Of a stretch of DNA of 64,000 nucleotides, positions 33,292 through 42,700 are shown in pieces; within the stretch, counting starts at the first letter, position 1; every line of letters starts with the position of its first letter. The translations under genes were made by a program, and so were the position numbers. The notes below the pieces were generated by a model. It worked only from the letters and a program-made list of their open reading frames with translations, did no database searches and had not been told where the DNA came from. The stretch comes from Akkermansia muciniphila (GTDB lineage Bacteria; Verrucomicrobiota; Verrucomicrobiia; Verrucomicrobiales; Akkermansiaceae). The DNA lies in the NCBI GenBank assembly GCA_945901795.1, contig CAMDLP010000006.1, positions 1 to 64,000 of the forward strand. Reading direction: 5' to 3'.

Positions 33292-33495
33292 GTGCACCGG
33301 AAGGACTTCATCCAGTCCCTCCATGATCTTTATAACAGCGAGCATGCGCGACTGATAACAGCCCACCAAGGCCGCGAAAAAGCCCGCATCGAAAATGAGG
33401 CATACCTCAAAGCTAACCCGCCGCAACCCAAAGACATCACCCTCAATTACTGGCGCACCGAACGCCCAGCCCCCGCCAAAGGATTTGCCCGATGA
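33292..33495 (+). CDS. Small hypothetical protein coupled to the Rhs-like remnant
   Basis: A 67-residue charged, helical protein from GTG 33292 (HRKDFIQSLHDLYNSEHARLIT). It has no signal peptide or membrane segment. Its stop overlaps the ATG of the next frame (ATGA), which supports real translation. No family is recognised. In context it may be a small partner of the secreted protein that followed before truncation. Confidence 0.45.
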   Translation: MHRKDFIQSLHDLYNSEHARLITAHQGREKARIENEAYLKANPPQPKDITLNYWRTERPAPAKGFAR

Positions 33496-33932
33496 GACTC
33501 ACGCGCAAGCGTAGCTGGAGCATCCTGCTCCAGACCGTGACCGGAGCGTCTCGCTCCGTCTTCATCCTCTTCATCTTCCTAACCACATCCGCCCACGCTA
33601 TTGTTGACACTAACAACAACGGCCTCTCCGATCTCTGGGAGAAACACGTCAACAACGGCAATCTCCTACCCAACCTCGACCCACAAGCCGATCCCGACGG
33701 CGACGGCTGGACTAACCAACAGGAAGCCAGCGCCGGAACCCATCTCCTCGATTCCAATCCTCCCGACGGCATCCCGGATGATTTTGAACGCTATCTCGCC
33801 TGGCATAAACCAACGAAAGTAGACGGAAAGGGGGCCAATTCCCTTCTTTCCCTGCCAGTCTCCCCTAAAAGGCGCACACGGCCGCCGCATGCGGGAAGCT
33901 TCAGCGCTGGGAGACCACGGGCTGGCCCTTGA
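33492..33932 (+). pseudogene. 5' remnant of a secreted protein with thrombospondin-type-3-like calcium repeats
   Basis: A signal-peptide-like start ends in FLTTSAHA. The mature part DTNNNGLSDLWE ... DPDGDGWTNQQEA shows acidic Dx(D/N)xDG calcium-binding repeats. Such a front end is common on long Rhs/YD-repeat or surface proteins in this phylum. Similarity stops near base 33840, after which the frame is Pro/Arg-rich readthrough into the prc region. The first 22 or so codons are built from the hairpin dimer at 33515-33558, giving the text LLQTVTGASRSV. Confidence 0.6.
33515..33558. repeat. Hairpin dimer (reverse orientation) inside a signal-peptide coding region
   Basis: The first hairpin (33515-33533) has 7-bp arms CTGGAGC / GCTCCAG with loop ATCCT. 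The second (33542-33558) has arms CGGAGC / GCTCCG with loop GTCTC, the complement of GAGAC. The loops start 26 bases apart, the same spacing as in the copies at 30207 and 50860. On the minus strand the linker GGTCACGGTCTGG resembles ACAACGGTCTGG of the intergenic copy. Confidence 0.8.
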
Positions 33933-36084
33933 GTAGATTGCTGTAATCTACCAGGATGTTCTGTGCCTCGTGGAGAATGATGTCTTCGGCCGGGGCCGGG
34001 GCTGCGGCGGCGGTTTCATCGTCGGTTTCCGGGTCGGGATCGATTTCGGGTTGCTTTGGTTTCACCGGATCGCCGAGGCCGGGCTTGGTGACGTTTTTGA
34101 GGGTGACCTCGTAGGCGGCGGGTGGCTTGGAGGCACGGGCGAGTCGTTCCTTTTTGAGAGTCTCGGCGCGGGCTTTGAGCTCGTCTTTTTCCTTCTGGCG
34201 CTGGGCTTCGTTGAGCGAGACGGATTTGTCCGCGCGGAGCTTGCGGAAGCGCTCGATCTCGGACTTCAGTTCGATGAAATCCTGGGTCTTCGCGACGCGC
34301 TTTTCGGAGTGGGTGCGAAGGGCGGCGAGCGACGGGTTCACGCGGTTGGCTTCCGTGAATTTCGCGGCGGGGACGGTGTCCCACGGCAGAGGGTTGTCGA
34401 GGTCGGACTCGCCAATTTCCGGCAGGTCGGTGAGCGAGGGGATGACGACGTCCGCCTTGACGCCTTCAAGCTGGGTGGACTTGCCGCTGGGGCGATAGAA
34501 TTTGCTGATCGTCACCTTCAACGCGCCGGGGTCGGAGCCGGGAACGATGCCTTCGCTTTGCATGATCCGGTCGAGCGGGATGATCGTTTGCACGGTGCCT
34601 TTACCGAAAGTCGAGGTGTCGCCGACGATGACCGCGCGGCCGTAGTCTTGCAAGGCGCCGGCGACGATCTCGGAGGCGGATGCGCTAAAGCGGCTGGTGA
34701 GAACGACGAGCGGGCCGTCATAGGCGACATCGCCATCGCGGTCTCTGCCGATTTCCACGCGGCCCTCGAGGTTGCGCGTTTGCACGACCGGGCCGGAGGG
34801 GATGAAGAGCCCGGTTAGGTCGATGGCTTCCTGGAGCGAGCCGCCACCGTTGAGCCGGAGGTCGAGGATGATGCCGGTAACGTTTTCCTGTTTCAGCTTG
34901 CTGATAATGCGGGTGACGTCCGCAGTGGCGGAAGTCGGAGCTCCCTTGCCGTCGCCTTCACCGGCGTAGAAAGCGGGTAGATTGATGACGCCGATCCGCT
35001 GGGTCTTGTCGCCGTCAGGCACGTCGATGATCTGCGCCTTGGCCTGCTGGTCTTCGAGTTTAATTTCCTCGCGGACGATGGTGATGGTCTTGCGGGCGCT
35101 GTCGTCGGTGGCGGCCGCGGGGATGATGTTGAGAAAAACCGAGGTGCCTTTCTTGCCGCGGATGAGTTCGACGGCTTGCGAAAGCGGCAGGTCGATGAGG
35201 TCGGTGAACTCACCGTCCTGTTTCTGGGAGACGCCGACGATGCGGTCGCCGTTCACGAGCAGTCCGCTGCGGGCGGCGGGACCACCGGGTAAGAGCTCCT
35301 TGATCTTGCAATAGCCGTCTTCAGATTGGAGCGTGGCGCCGATACCGGTGAGCGAGAGGTTCATACCGATTTCAAAGCTCTTGAGCTGTTCGGGTCCCAT
35401 GTAGTCCGAGTGCGGGTCGTAGATCTGGGCGAGCGAGTTCAGATAGATTTCCAGCACGGCTTTGTCACTCAGCTTGCGCATCGTCTCGGCGATCCGGCCA
35501 GGGCGGCGGCTGAGTGTTTTGACGATGTCCTCCTCCTTTTTTCCGGCGAGTTTTTCCTGGAGGTATTCGTAGCGCAGTTGCTGGCGCCAGAGGGCTTGCG
35601 CGGCTTCGATGTCGGCCGGGTGGGGCGCGTCCTTGCGGTCGTAGGAATAGGTTTCTTCGGCGGTGAAATCGAATTTGGCGTCCTTCAATTCGGCGGCGAT
35701 GAAGGCGACGCGTTGGTCGAGGCGCTGGAGGTAGCGCTTGAAGATGAGGTGCGCGAGACCGGTGTCTCCTTGCTTGCGGGTGGCATCGGCGAGCGACTTG
35801 CGGGAGCCCGCGAATTCATCGAGATCGCTTTTCAGGAAAACCATGTGGCTGGCGTCGAGCGTGTCGAGATAGCGGTCGAGAAACTTGCCGGCCAGTTCGT
35901 CGTCAAGCTGTTGATGGGCGAACTGGGATTGCTCCAGGATCTGCGTGGTGAGGACGGTCACGGCGGCATCGGTCGCCTTGGCGTCGAGCGGGTCCGCGCC
36001 GCGGAAACCGAACGCCGCGGCGAGGGCGATCAGGCTGGCGCTGACCGCGCAAACGGGAAGGAGGGATTTGAAATGAGGTTTCAT
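33901..36084 (-). CDS. prc: Carboxy-terminal processing protease (tail-specific, S41 family)
   Basis: 727 residues from ATG 36084 (MKPHFKSLLPVCAVSASLIALAAAFGF, signal peptide or anchor). An N-terminal Prc domain (DPHSDYMGPEQLKSFEIGM) is followed by a PDZ domain (IGATLQSEDGYCKIKELLPGGPAARSG). The S41 catalytic domain follows: LDLRLNGGGSLQEAI, the serine in SRFSASASEIVAGAL and the lysine in DTSTFGKGTVQ. The C-terminal DUF3340-like helical part ends in an acidic Pro/Ala tail. It cleaves C-termini of periplasmic substrates. The long tail lengthens it slightly compared with E. coli Prc (682). Confidence 0.93.
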   Translation of the reverse strand: MKPHFKSLLPVCAVSASLIALAAAFGFRGADPLDAKATDAAVTVLTTQILEQSQFAHQQLDDELAGKFLDRYLDTLDASHMVFLKSDLDEFAGSRKSLADATRKQGDTGLAHLIFKRYLQRLDQRVAFIAAELKDAKFDFTAEETYSYDRKDAPHPADIEAAQALWRQQLRYEYLQEKLAGKKEEDIVKTLSRRPGRIAETMRKLSDKAVLEIYLNSLAQIYDPHSDYMGPEQLKSFEIGMNLSLTGIGATLQSEDGYCKIKELLPGGPAARSGLLVNGDRIVGVSQKQDGEFTDLIDLPLSQAVELIRGKKGTSVFLNIIPAAATDDSARKTITIVREEIKLEDQQAKAQIIDVPDGDKTQRIGVINLPAFYAGEGDGKGAPTSATADVTRIISKLKQENVTGIILDLRLNGGGSLQEAIDLTGLFIPSGPVVQTRNLEGRVEIGRDRDGDVAYDGPLVVLTSRFSASASEIVAGALQDYGRAVIVGDTSTFGKGTVQTIIPLDRIMQSEGIVPGSDPGALKVTISKFYRPSGKSTQLEGVKADVVIPSLTDLPEIGESDLDNPLPWDTVPAAKFTEANRVNPSLAALRTHSEKRVAKTQDFIELKSEIERFRKLRADKSVSLNEAQRQKEKDELKARAETLKKERLARASKPPAAYEVTLKNVTKPGLGDPVKPKQPEIDPDPETDDETAAAAPAPAEDIILHEAQNILVDYSNLLKGQPVVSQR

Positions 36085-36151
36085 GAGGTGGAAAATGTCA
36101 GGGAGTCTTGTCCCTATACAACGGCGCGATGCGCGGGAACTGTCTTGGATG

Positions 36152-37078
36152 TTACGCACGCTGGGGGAATTCGCTTTTCCAGCGGACCAGCGCGCTGCGG
36201 ATTTCCGCGGCTTCGCGGGTGGGGCTGAGTTCCCAGATGAGCGGGCAGCCAGCGGGGAAAAATTTCAACAGGGCGGCGTAATCCAGCGTCCCGCTGAACG
36301 GCGTGCGGTGGTCTCTAGCGGGCCATTGCACGTCGTGGACGTGGCCGCCTATCAGGTGCGGGGAGATTTTTTCAAGCCACTCCTCGTGATCGAGCAGGCC
36401 GAGGTTGTGCTTGAGTTGGACGTGGCCGAAATCATGCCAGTAGCCGACCCACGGGTTATCCGCGAAATGCGTTTGCAGCGCGATCATCTCGCGCTCCGTC
36501 GGCATGTCCTCGAAGCGCGAGCGGGACTCAATCGCCAGCTTCACGCCGACTTCCGCGGCCCGCTCGGCGAGGGTCGTGAGCGCCTCCATGGCGCGGTGGA
36601 AATACAGCGGGCCGATTTTCTCCCGCTTCTTCACGAACGCCAGTTTCGGTTTGATATAGGCCGCGCTGTGCTGGCCGCCTTCGGCGACGATCGTGGTCAG
36701 CGGGCGGGTCCATTTTTTCGGGCTCATCGGCACCGAGCCCATGTGGAGGACGAGGTAGCGTGCCTTGAACTCGGCGGCGATGTCGAGCGTGCGGAAGGTC
36801 ATGTCCATCGCCCGCTGGCGGTCGAAGGGCCGGTGCGAGGTGAACTCGTAGGCGTCCGGCGCGTCGATCATTACCTCGACGGGCGAGGGGAAATAGTTGT
36901 GCACTCCGGAGCACGTGAACAGCCCGCGCTCGTAGGCTTTCTTGATGCCCGGCAGCTTGGCGATGGTCATGCCGTGCGAGAGCTCGATGTTGGAAAACCC
37001 GAGCTCGACGATTTCCTCGATCATCGTCTCGCCGTCGGTGTGACGGCTGTTATTCCAACATGAAGAAAAGGCGAGCAT
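36152..37078 (-). CDS. Sugar phosphate isomerase/epimerase family TIM barrel
   Basis: 308 residues from ATG 37078 (MLAFSSCWNNSRHTDGETMIEEI). It is a TIM-barrel member of the xylose-isomerase-like superfamily. ELGFSNIELSHG opens the barrel, and YLVLHMGSV, VKLAIESRS, VGYWHDFGHVQL and GGHVHDVQ supply the metal-ligand histidines, aspartate and glutamate. The substrate is unknown. It is separate in sequence from the TIM barrel at 11753. Prc lies downstream on the same strand after 67 bases. Confidence 0.82.
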   Translation of the reverse strand: MLAFSSCWNNSRHTDGETMIEEIVELGFSNIELSHGMTIAKLPGIKKAYERGLFTCSGVHNYFPSPVEVMIDAPDAYEFTSHRPFDRQRAMDMTFRTLDIAAEFKARYLVLHMGSVPMSPKKWTRPLTTIVAEGGQHSAAYIKPKLAFVKKREKIGPLYFHRAMEALTTLAERAAEVGVKLAIESRSRFEDMPTEREMIALQTHFADNPWVGYWHDFGHVQLKHNLGLLDHEEWLEKISPHLIGGHVHDVQWPARDHRTPFSGTLDYAALLKFFPAGCPLIWELSPTREAAEIRSALVRWKSEFPQRA

Positions 37079-37269
37079 GGCTGGGGGAACTCTGGAGAAA
37101 CCTGCGGGAAGCACCAGTCTTGTGTCATCAAATCGAGGAAGTCACGCGCGAGAAAATGGAAAAGACTTCCTCGTGAGGGAGCCTTTTCGCCGGGGTGGAA
37201 GTCCTGGCTGAAGGTCTTGGGACGCCCGCTCCCCCTTGGATCAGGAAGAGCGGGTGTCACAAGACGTCG

Positions 37270-37653
37270 TCAGATTCGGAACTGCCAGAGCGCCTCGGTC
37301 TCGCGGTCACGCCATGCGGGGCGGCGGGACATCGGGTCTTGCAGCGTGCGAATCACCTTGCGGCCGCCTGTCGCGATGAAGCTCTCGCAATCGACGGTGA
37401 TCACGTCGAGCCCCATGTAATAGGTGCCATACAGGGTGGTGACGGCTTCCTCGCCGAATGACTCGGCGAGATGATTTCTTAACAGGAGCGACTCTTTTCT
37501 CCCCAGGAAGAGGAAGGCGGGAGTTTCTCCGTGGTCGCACTTGGAGCGAATCAATTCCGATACGGCCTCGCCGTCCCAGCTGTCTTCGAAGGACAACTCG
37601 GACGGCACGGTAGAGACGTCGGGGTAGGGTCTGCGTGGTTCTGTGGTGTTCAT
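37270..37653 (-). CDS. Hypothetical protein
   Basis: 127 residues from ATG 37653 (MNTTEPRRPYPDVSTVPSEL). The core LIRSKCDHGETPAFLFLGRKESLLLRNHLAESFGEE and TYYMGLDVITVDCESFIATGGRKVIRTL reads as an alpha/beta domain with no family I can name. The composition is ordinary for the region and there is no signal peptide. It stands alone between the TIM-barrel gene and a possible broken ORF. Confidence 0.55.
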   Translation of the reverse strand: MNTTEPRRPYPDVSTVPSELSFEDSWDGEAVSELIRSKCDHGETPAFLFLGRKESLLLRNHLAESFGEEAVTTLYGTYYMGLDVITVDCESFIATGGRKVIRTLQDPMSRRPAWRDRETEALWQFRI

Positions 37654-37713
37654 TGGGGATGTTCTCACAGTCCGTTCCCGTTGCCATAAGCGAAGCAATG
37701 CCAATGGGGCGAA

Positions 37714-37896
37714 CTACTTAAGCACACTGAACCATTCGCCTTCTTGCGGCAAACGGCGGATGGTGACGTTTTTGAAACATTCGGTGGTCTCCTCAGTCAT
37801 TCGACGACCGGTCAGGCGGAAAAACGCCGGGAATTCCCGCTGGAATCAGGGTGCCCGACTGGCTTTTTCCAAGATTTCGGTGATTGTCTTTGCCAT
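37714..37896 (-). pseudogene. 60-codon ORF interrupted by an in-frame UGA
   Basis: From ATG 37894-37896 the frame reads MAKTITEILEKASRAP, then TGA at 37846-37848. It continues in the same frame as FQREFPAFFRLTGRR and TECFKNVTIRRLPQEGEW to a TAG at 37714-37716. Both halves look protein-like, so the simplest reading is one small gene with a Trp-to-stop mutation. Selenocysteine is unlikely without a visible SECIS-type hairpin. No family is recognised. Confidence 0.35.
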
Positions 37897-37983
37897 GAAT
37901 GGAAATTTTTGTCATCCCCGCGCCAGAGGTTTGTTAACATTTCCGTATTATCGGGATGGTTAATCCAGCCTATCTCATCAAGA

Positions 37984-39711
37984 ATGTCTCACGATAAAGT
38001 CCAAATCATCCGCCTCACGTGGAAGCGCCTTCGCAGCGCTTTGCGGATGTTGGTGCGCTCGGAGCAGGGACCGAAGGCGGTGATGTTTGCTGTGACTTTG
38101 ATGCTGCTGATGATGGCAATCAACGGTTTGAACGTCCTTAACAGCTACGTCGGCCGGGATTTCATGTCGGCGATCGAGAACCGCAATATGGACGTTTTCA
38201 AGCAGCAGGCGCTGTTTTACGTGGGGGTTTTCCTCGTCTCGACGGTGGTGTTGGTTTTCTTCAGATTCACCGAGGAGCGGTTGGGAATTCTCTGGCGCGA
38301 GCAACTGACACGGCGCCTCACGGATGCTTATCTCAAGGATCGCACGTATTACCGCTTGGATTCGGCCACCGGTGTCGCCAATCCGGACCAGCGGATTTCT
38401 GACGATGTGCGCGCGTTCACGACCACGACGCTTTCCTTCATCCTGCTCATCGTCAATGGGACTCTAACGGCAATTTCGTTCTCCGGCGTCTTGTGGACCA
38501 TCAGTCCGCTTCTGTTTGCCGTCGCGGTGGTCTATGCGCTGTGCGGTTCGGCGATGACGATTTTCCTCGGCAAGCCTCTGATCCGGCTGAATTACAACCA
38601 GCTCGACATGGAGGCGAATTTCCGTTCGGACCTGATCCACGTGCGGGAAAACTCCGAGTCGATCGCGCTGGCCCATCGGGAAGGTCGTTTTAAGGCGCGC
38701 TTGAACAAGCGGCTCGACGCCCTGACCGCCAATTTCCGTCGATTGATCCGGATCAACCGCAACCTTGGGTTTTTCACGAACGGCTACAACTATTTCATCC
38801 AGATCATCCCGGCATTGATCATCGCGCCGATGTTCATCTGGGGCGACAGTGAGTTCGGGGTGATCACCCAGTCCACGATGGCGTTCGCCACCTTGCTCGG
38901 TGCGTTTTCCCTGATCGTGACGCAGTTCCAATCGATCTCGGCGTTCACCGCGGTCATCGCTCGGTTGCACACGCTCAGCGATGCGATTGAAAACGCGCAG
39001 CGGACATCACCTTGCACCATCGCGATCGAGGAATCGCCGGACCGGGTCGCCTATCAGAATGTGACGCTGCGCTCGGCGGACAAGACCCGCCTGTTGGTTT
39101 CCAACCTGAATCTTGAGATCGCCCGTGGCTCGCGCTGGCTGGTGATCGGAAAGGACGACGCGCCGAAACTGGCGTTGTTCCGCGCGACCGCGGGCGTGTG
39201 GGAATGCGGCGGCGGACACATCATCCGGCCGGGCCTGGATGATATTCTGTTTCTGCCGGAGCGGCCCTATCTGCCGCCGGGAACCTTGCGCGAGGCCTTG
39301 CTGCGGACGGGAATGGAGTTGGTCACTCCGGATTCCGTGATCATGGACGTGCTGGTGAAGTTGGGCCTCCAAGACGTGGTGAAGCACGCGAACGGCCTCG
39401 ATACCGATCACGATTGGGACAACCTGCTCTCGATCGGCGAGCAGCACCTGCTCTCCGTGTCGCGGATTTTCCTCGCGAAACCCGCGTTCGTCTTTCTCGA
39501 TCGTCCGGGCAGCGCGCTTCCCAAGAGCCAGATTTCAAAGATCCTCGATATGCTCACGGAGCAGGGGATCGGTGCGGTGATCTTGTCCAAGAACGGCGAG
39601 TCACGCCTGCGTTACGACGCCGTCCTGGAAATCAAGGCCGACGGCGTGTGGGAAGTGCGCCATGAAGCGCCTGCGGATTCCCACAAGGAATTACACGACC
39701 TAAGTTGCTAA
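37984..39711 (+). CDS. ABC-transporter-like membrane protein (SbmA/BacA-YddA type) with degenerate ATPase domain
   Basis: 575 residues from ATG 37984. Residues 1-340 are an ABC_membrane_2-type domain of about six helices (NVLNSYVGRDFMSAIENRN, DQRISDDVRAF, RENSESIALAHREGRFK). The rest aligns by eye to the matching ATPase domain, but its key positions are changed. Walker A is GKDDAPKL (389-396) where GPSGSGKS is expected. The Q-loop reads LPERPYLPPGTLRE with Glu for Gln. Walker B is FVFLDRPGSAL with Arg for the catalytic Glu, and the H-switch is SKNGES. Only the signature LSIGEQ (482-487) is intact. It is probably unable to hydrolyse ATP. The family exports or imports peptides, fatty acids or cobalamin. 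Confidence 0.82.
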   Translation: MSHDKVQIIRLTWKRLRSALRMLVRSEQGPKAVMFAVTLMLLMMAINGLNVLNSYVGRDFMSAIENRNMDVFKQQALFYVGVFLVSTVVLVFFRFTEERLGILWREQLTRRLTDAYLKDRTYYRLDSATGVANPDQRISDDVRAFTTTTLSFILLIVNGTLTAISFSGVLWTISPLLFAVAVVYALCGSAMTIFLGKPLIRLNYNQLDMEANFRSDLIHVRENSESIALAHREGRFKARLNKRLDALTANFRRLIRINRNLGFFTNGYNYFIQIIPALIIAPMFIWGDSEFGVITQSTMAFATLLGAFSLIVTQFQSISAFTAVIARLHTLSDAIENAQRTSPCTIAIEESPDRVAYQNVTLRSADKTRLLVSNLNLEIARGSRWLVIGKDDAPKLALFRATAGVWECGGGHIIRPGLDDILFLPERPYLPPGTLREALLRTGMELVTPDSVIMDVLVKLGLQDVVKHANGLDTDHDWDNLLSIGEQHLLSVSRIFLAKPAFVFLDRPGSALPKSQISKILDMLTEQGIGAVILSKNGESRLRYDAVLEIKADGVWEVRHEAPADSHKELHDLSC

Positions 39712-39716
39712 CCGTT

Positions 39717-42700
39717 TCATGCCAGGGTGGGGGAGCCGGATGGGCCGAGAAACAGCGTGGCGGTGACGGGAAGATTTTCGATGATGACGGACATTCCGTC
39801 CGCATCGACCGCCAGCGGATGTCCGCTGGAGCTGAGCGCGTGGCGGATTTGTTGACCGTGCGGAATCGGCGGCGCGACGGATAGCCCGCCGGGTGGCAGC
39901 GAGATGCGGTCGCCGATTTCGATGGCGATGCAGTCGGTTTCGCTGATGGCAATTTTGAAATCGAGCGGACCGTAGCGGGTCATCAACCCGCGCACGGCGA
40001 AGCCGTTTTCCTCGGAAATCCACGACCACGGCAGGCCGGAGGCGAGGATCATCTTCCGCGAAGCCTCGCGCTCGCTGGCGACCATCGAAGCGAGCGCCAG
40101 CATGTATTCTGCGGCGATCCAGGTGTGCGGCACGTCGCCGAGATGGCCCGGCGAGCGCGGGTCGCGCCAGGTGATTTCCGGCCACTGGTTCCACTCCATC
40201 GGCCGCCGGTCTGAGAGGAAAAAGTCTAGCAGTTCGTGCGCTTTGTCGCGCTTTCCGACCCGCACGAACGCGCCGATGATCCGGATTTCGTAGGCGGTGT
40301 AGTTGAGCCACGGTATTTCGCCCCGGTGTTTTTTGCGGAACCCTTCGAGATAGGTATCGAGCATCTGATGGAGCGGAACCGCCGGAAGATCGTCGGCGAA
40401 GTCGAGCTGGGCGATCGCGTTGGAGGTGGCTGTGGGATCGAAATCCGCCCACTCGACGGAGCCCGGGATGTAGGCGATTTTCCGCTCCGCGATTACCTGG
40501 TCGATGGAGCGCAGCACGTCTGCCAGAAAGTCTTTCATCTCATTTTGCCAGCGCGTGGCTTCATCTCCATGACCCAGTGCGCTGGCGATTTCAGCAGCGG
40601 CGGCGAGCCCGCGGATTCCCCAGAAATCATCCCAATACGAATGGACCGGATGGGCCAGGTAACCTTCATGGCTCGCCGATTCTGGCAGGAGTCCGTAACG
40701 GTTCGAGAGTGCGGGTTCACGGTATTCTGGAGTCATTCGTTCCGCGCGCAACCGTCGAAGATGATCCGCAGCAAGACTAACGGGCTGCCACATCGACTCG
40801 AGGAAATTTAAATCCGCCTCGTTCCGGAAAACCTCGCAGATTCCCCAGATCAGTTGGCCGTGGCTGTCATTTTCCACCAGCCAGTCCACGCCGTCCCGGT
40901 CCACGACGCAAGGCACGTAGCCATCTTCTCGCTGGAATTTCACATACCAGAGCAGGAAATCTCGCAGCACGTTCGGGCGGCTCGCCTTGGCCATCGCCGC
41001 GCCCATGATCACGCAATCGCGCACCCACGAGCGGGTGTAGCGGCGGGGGCCGGGCTGGAACGCGGGGCCGTCACGGTTGATTAGAATATGGCTCGCCGCC
41101 GTGCGGAAACACTCAACCGCGTTTCTTGCAATCGATGGAACCTGCCACTCGACCGGAGCGAGGATTTCGCGCCAGCGGGCGATGGCACTTTCAAGCCCGT
41201 GTTTCGCAGGTTCGGTTGCATCTTTGAAAAACGGAACTGAGATCGTGACCTGAAATAGACCGTCCCCGACTGGCACGTTCCAAGCCATCGCCGCAGATGC
41301 GAGACCGGATTCGTCGTTCACAGCATCCCGCGTCGGGACCTCGCCGCGCGCGAGGGATTCCATCACGCCGCCTTCCTCGAAGGAAGCCGCGCCGTGTGCA
41401 TCTGCTAGTCGATTCGTTTGCACTTGGCGGCCATCCACATTCATTCCCCCGGCGCTGCAGGTGATCCGCTGGATCGGGCTGCGACCACCGAGATTGCGGA
41501 ATGCCTGCCACGGCGGATTCACTTGGAACGGTCGCACAGTCACTGCCAGCCGCAGGTCCTCGTTGGAATTATTTTCAAGCTGATAGGTCACCCGCAGCAC
41601 CAGGCCGTCGCCCGCGCCATCGACCCATGGACGGACGACTAGCTTCACGCCGCCAGCCAGCCAAGTGACGGCGGGGAACGGCGCGCCATCGTCGGGAAGC
41701 GATAGGCTGATTTCCGCTTCCGCCCAGCTGATTAGATTTCCTCCGTCGATTAGAAACGGCTCCAGTGAAAATCTCGCCTCGTCCACCTCGACCATTCCCT
41801 CCTCGTTGATCAGTCCGCGGCGGCTTCCCTCCGGGCTACCGATCGGCGTCCAGTAGGATTGTTCTCGGTGCCAGTATCGCGGAAACCAGCCGCGCGGGAA
41901 ATCCGCCGCCACCGCGTGGATGAATTCGTTAGGAGTGCTGGAAAACGCGTCGGGCCGCAATTGTAAGGCCGCCAGCGCGGCGCAGTCCGCACGGGCAAAG
42001 TTCACCCGCAGGTAGCGTGCTTCCGCGTCCGGCGCGGGGATGTGGCTGCGCAATCCCAGCGCATGGGAAGCCCGGTGAATCTGCGACCAGGTTTCCCCGT
42101 CTTCTGAAGTCTCAATGCCGTAAACCCGAGGTGGCTCTGGCGAAGGCCAGTCGATGACCAAGCCACCGAAGCGCACCAAGCGTCCGAAGTCCACCGACCA
42201 GCGCGGTGCGGGATCGCCTGCTTCGGCTCGCCAGCAGCCGGGTGATTCCGCCTTGAACACGGACTCCGGCGGGCAGTTAGGAAGATGGCTGGAGGCAGTG
42301 ATTCCCTTGGGCAGATAGAGCGTCTGGTCTTCCAGCGAGATGCCGGAAAACCACACGCTGCCTTTTCCTCCCGGACCCGCTGCGATGACTAACTCAATCG
42401 CGCCGATGGCGGAGGGAGCGCCTCCACCCGCCGGCCCCCAAGCGAAGGGCAGGTCCCGTTCGCGAATCCGGAAGTCCGTCCATGCCTTGGGGAATTCGAA
42501 ATTTTCGCGCAGGCAGCGCCATGCGTTTGAGCCGCCCGGATCGGCGACCTTGCACTCGAAATGATTCGGCGGACCCTCGCCGTGGAGAGAGAATCCGAGC
42601 TCAAAGGTCTCCGGCAGCTCGAGTTGGATTTCCTTTCGCGCCACCACGAAGCCGCCGCCGCCGTGGAAATCGTAGTCGAGCCGCAGCGCCGGTTTTTCGC

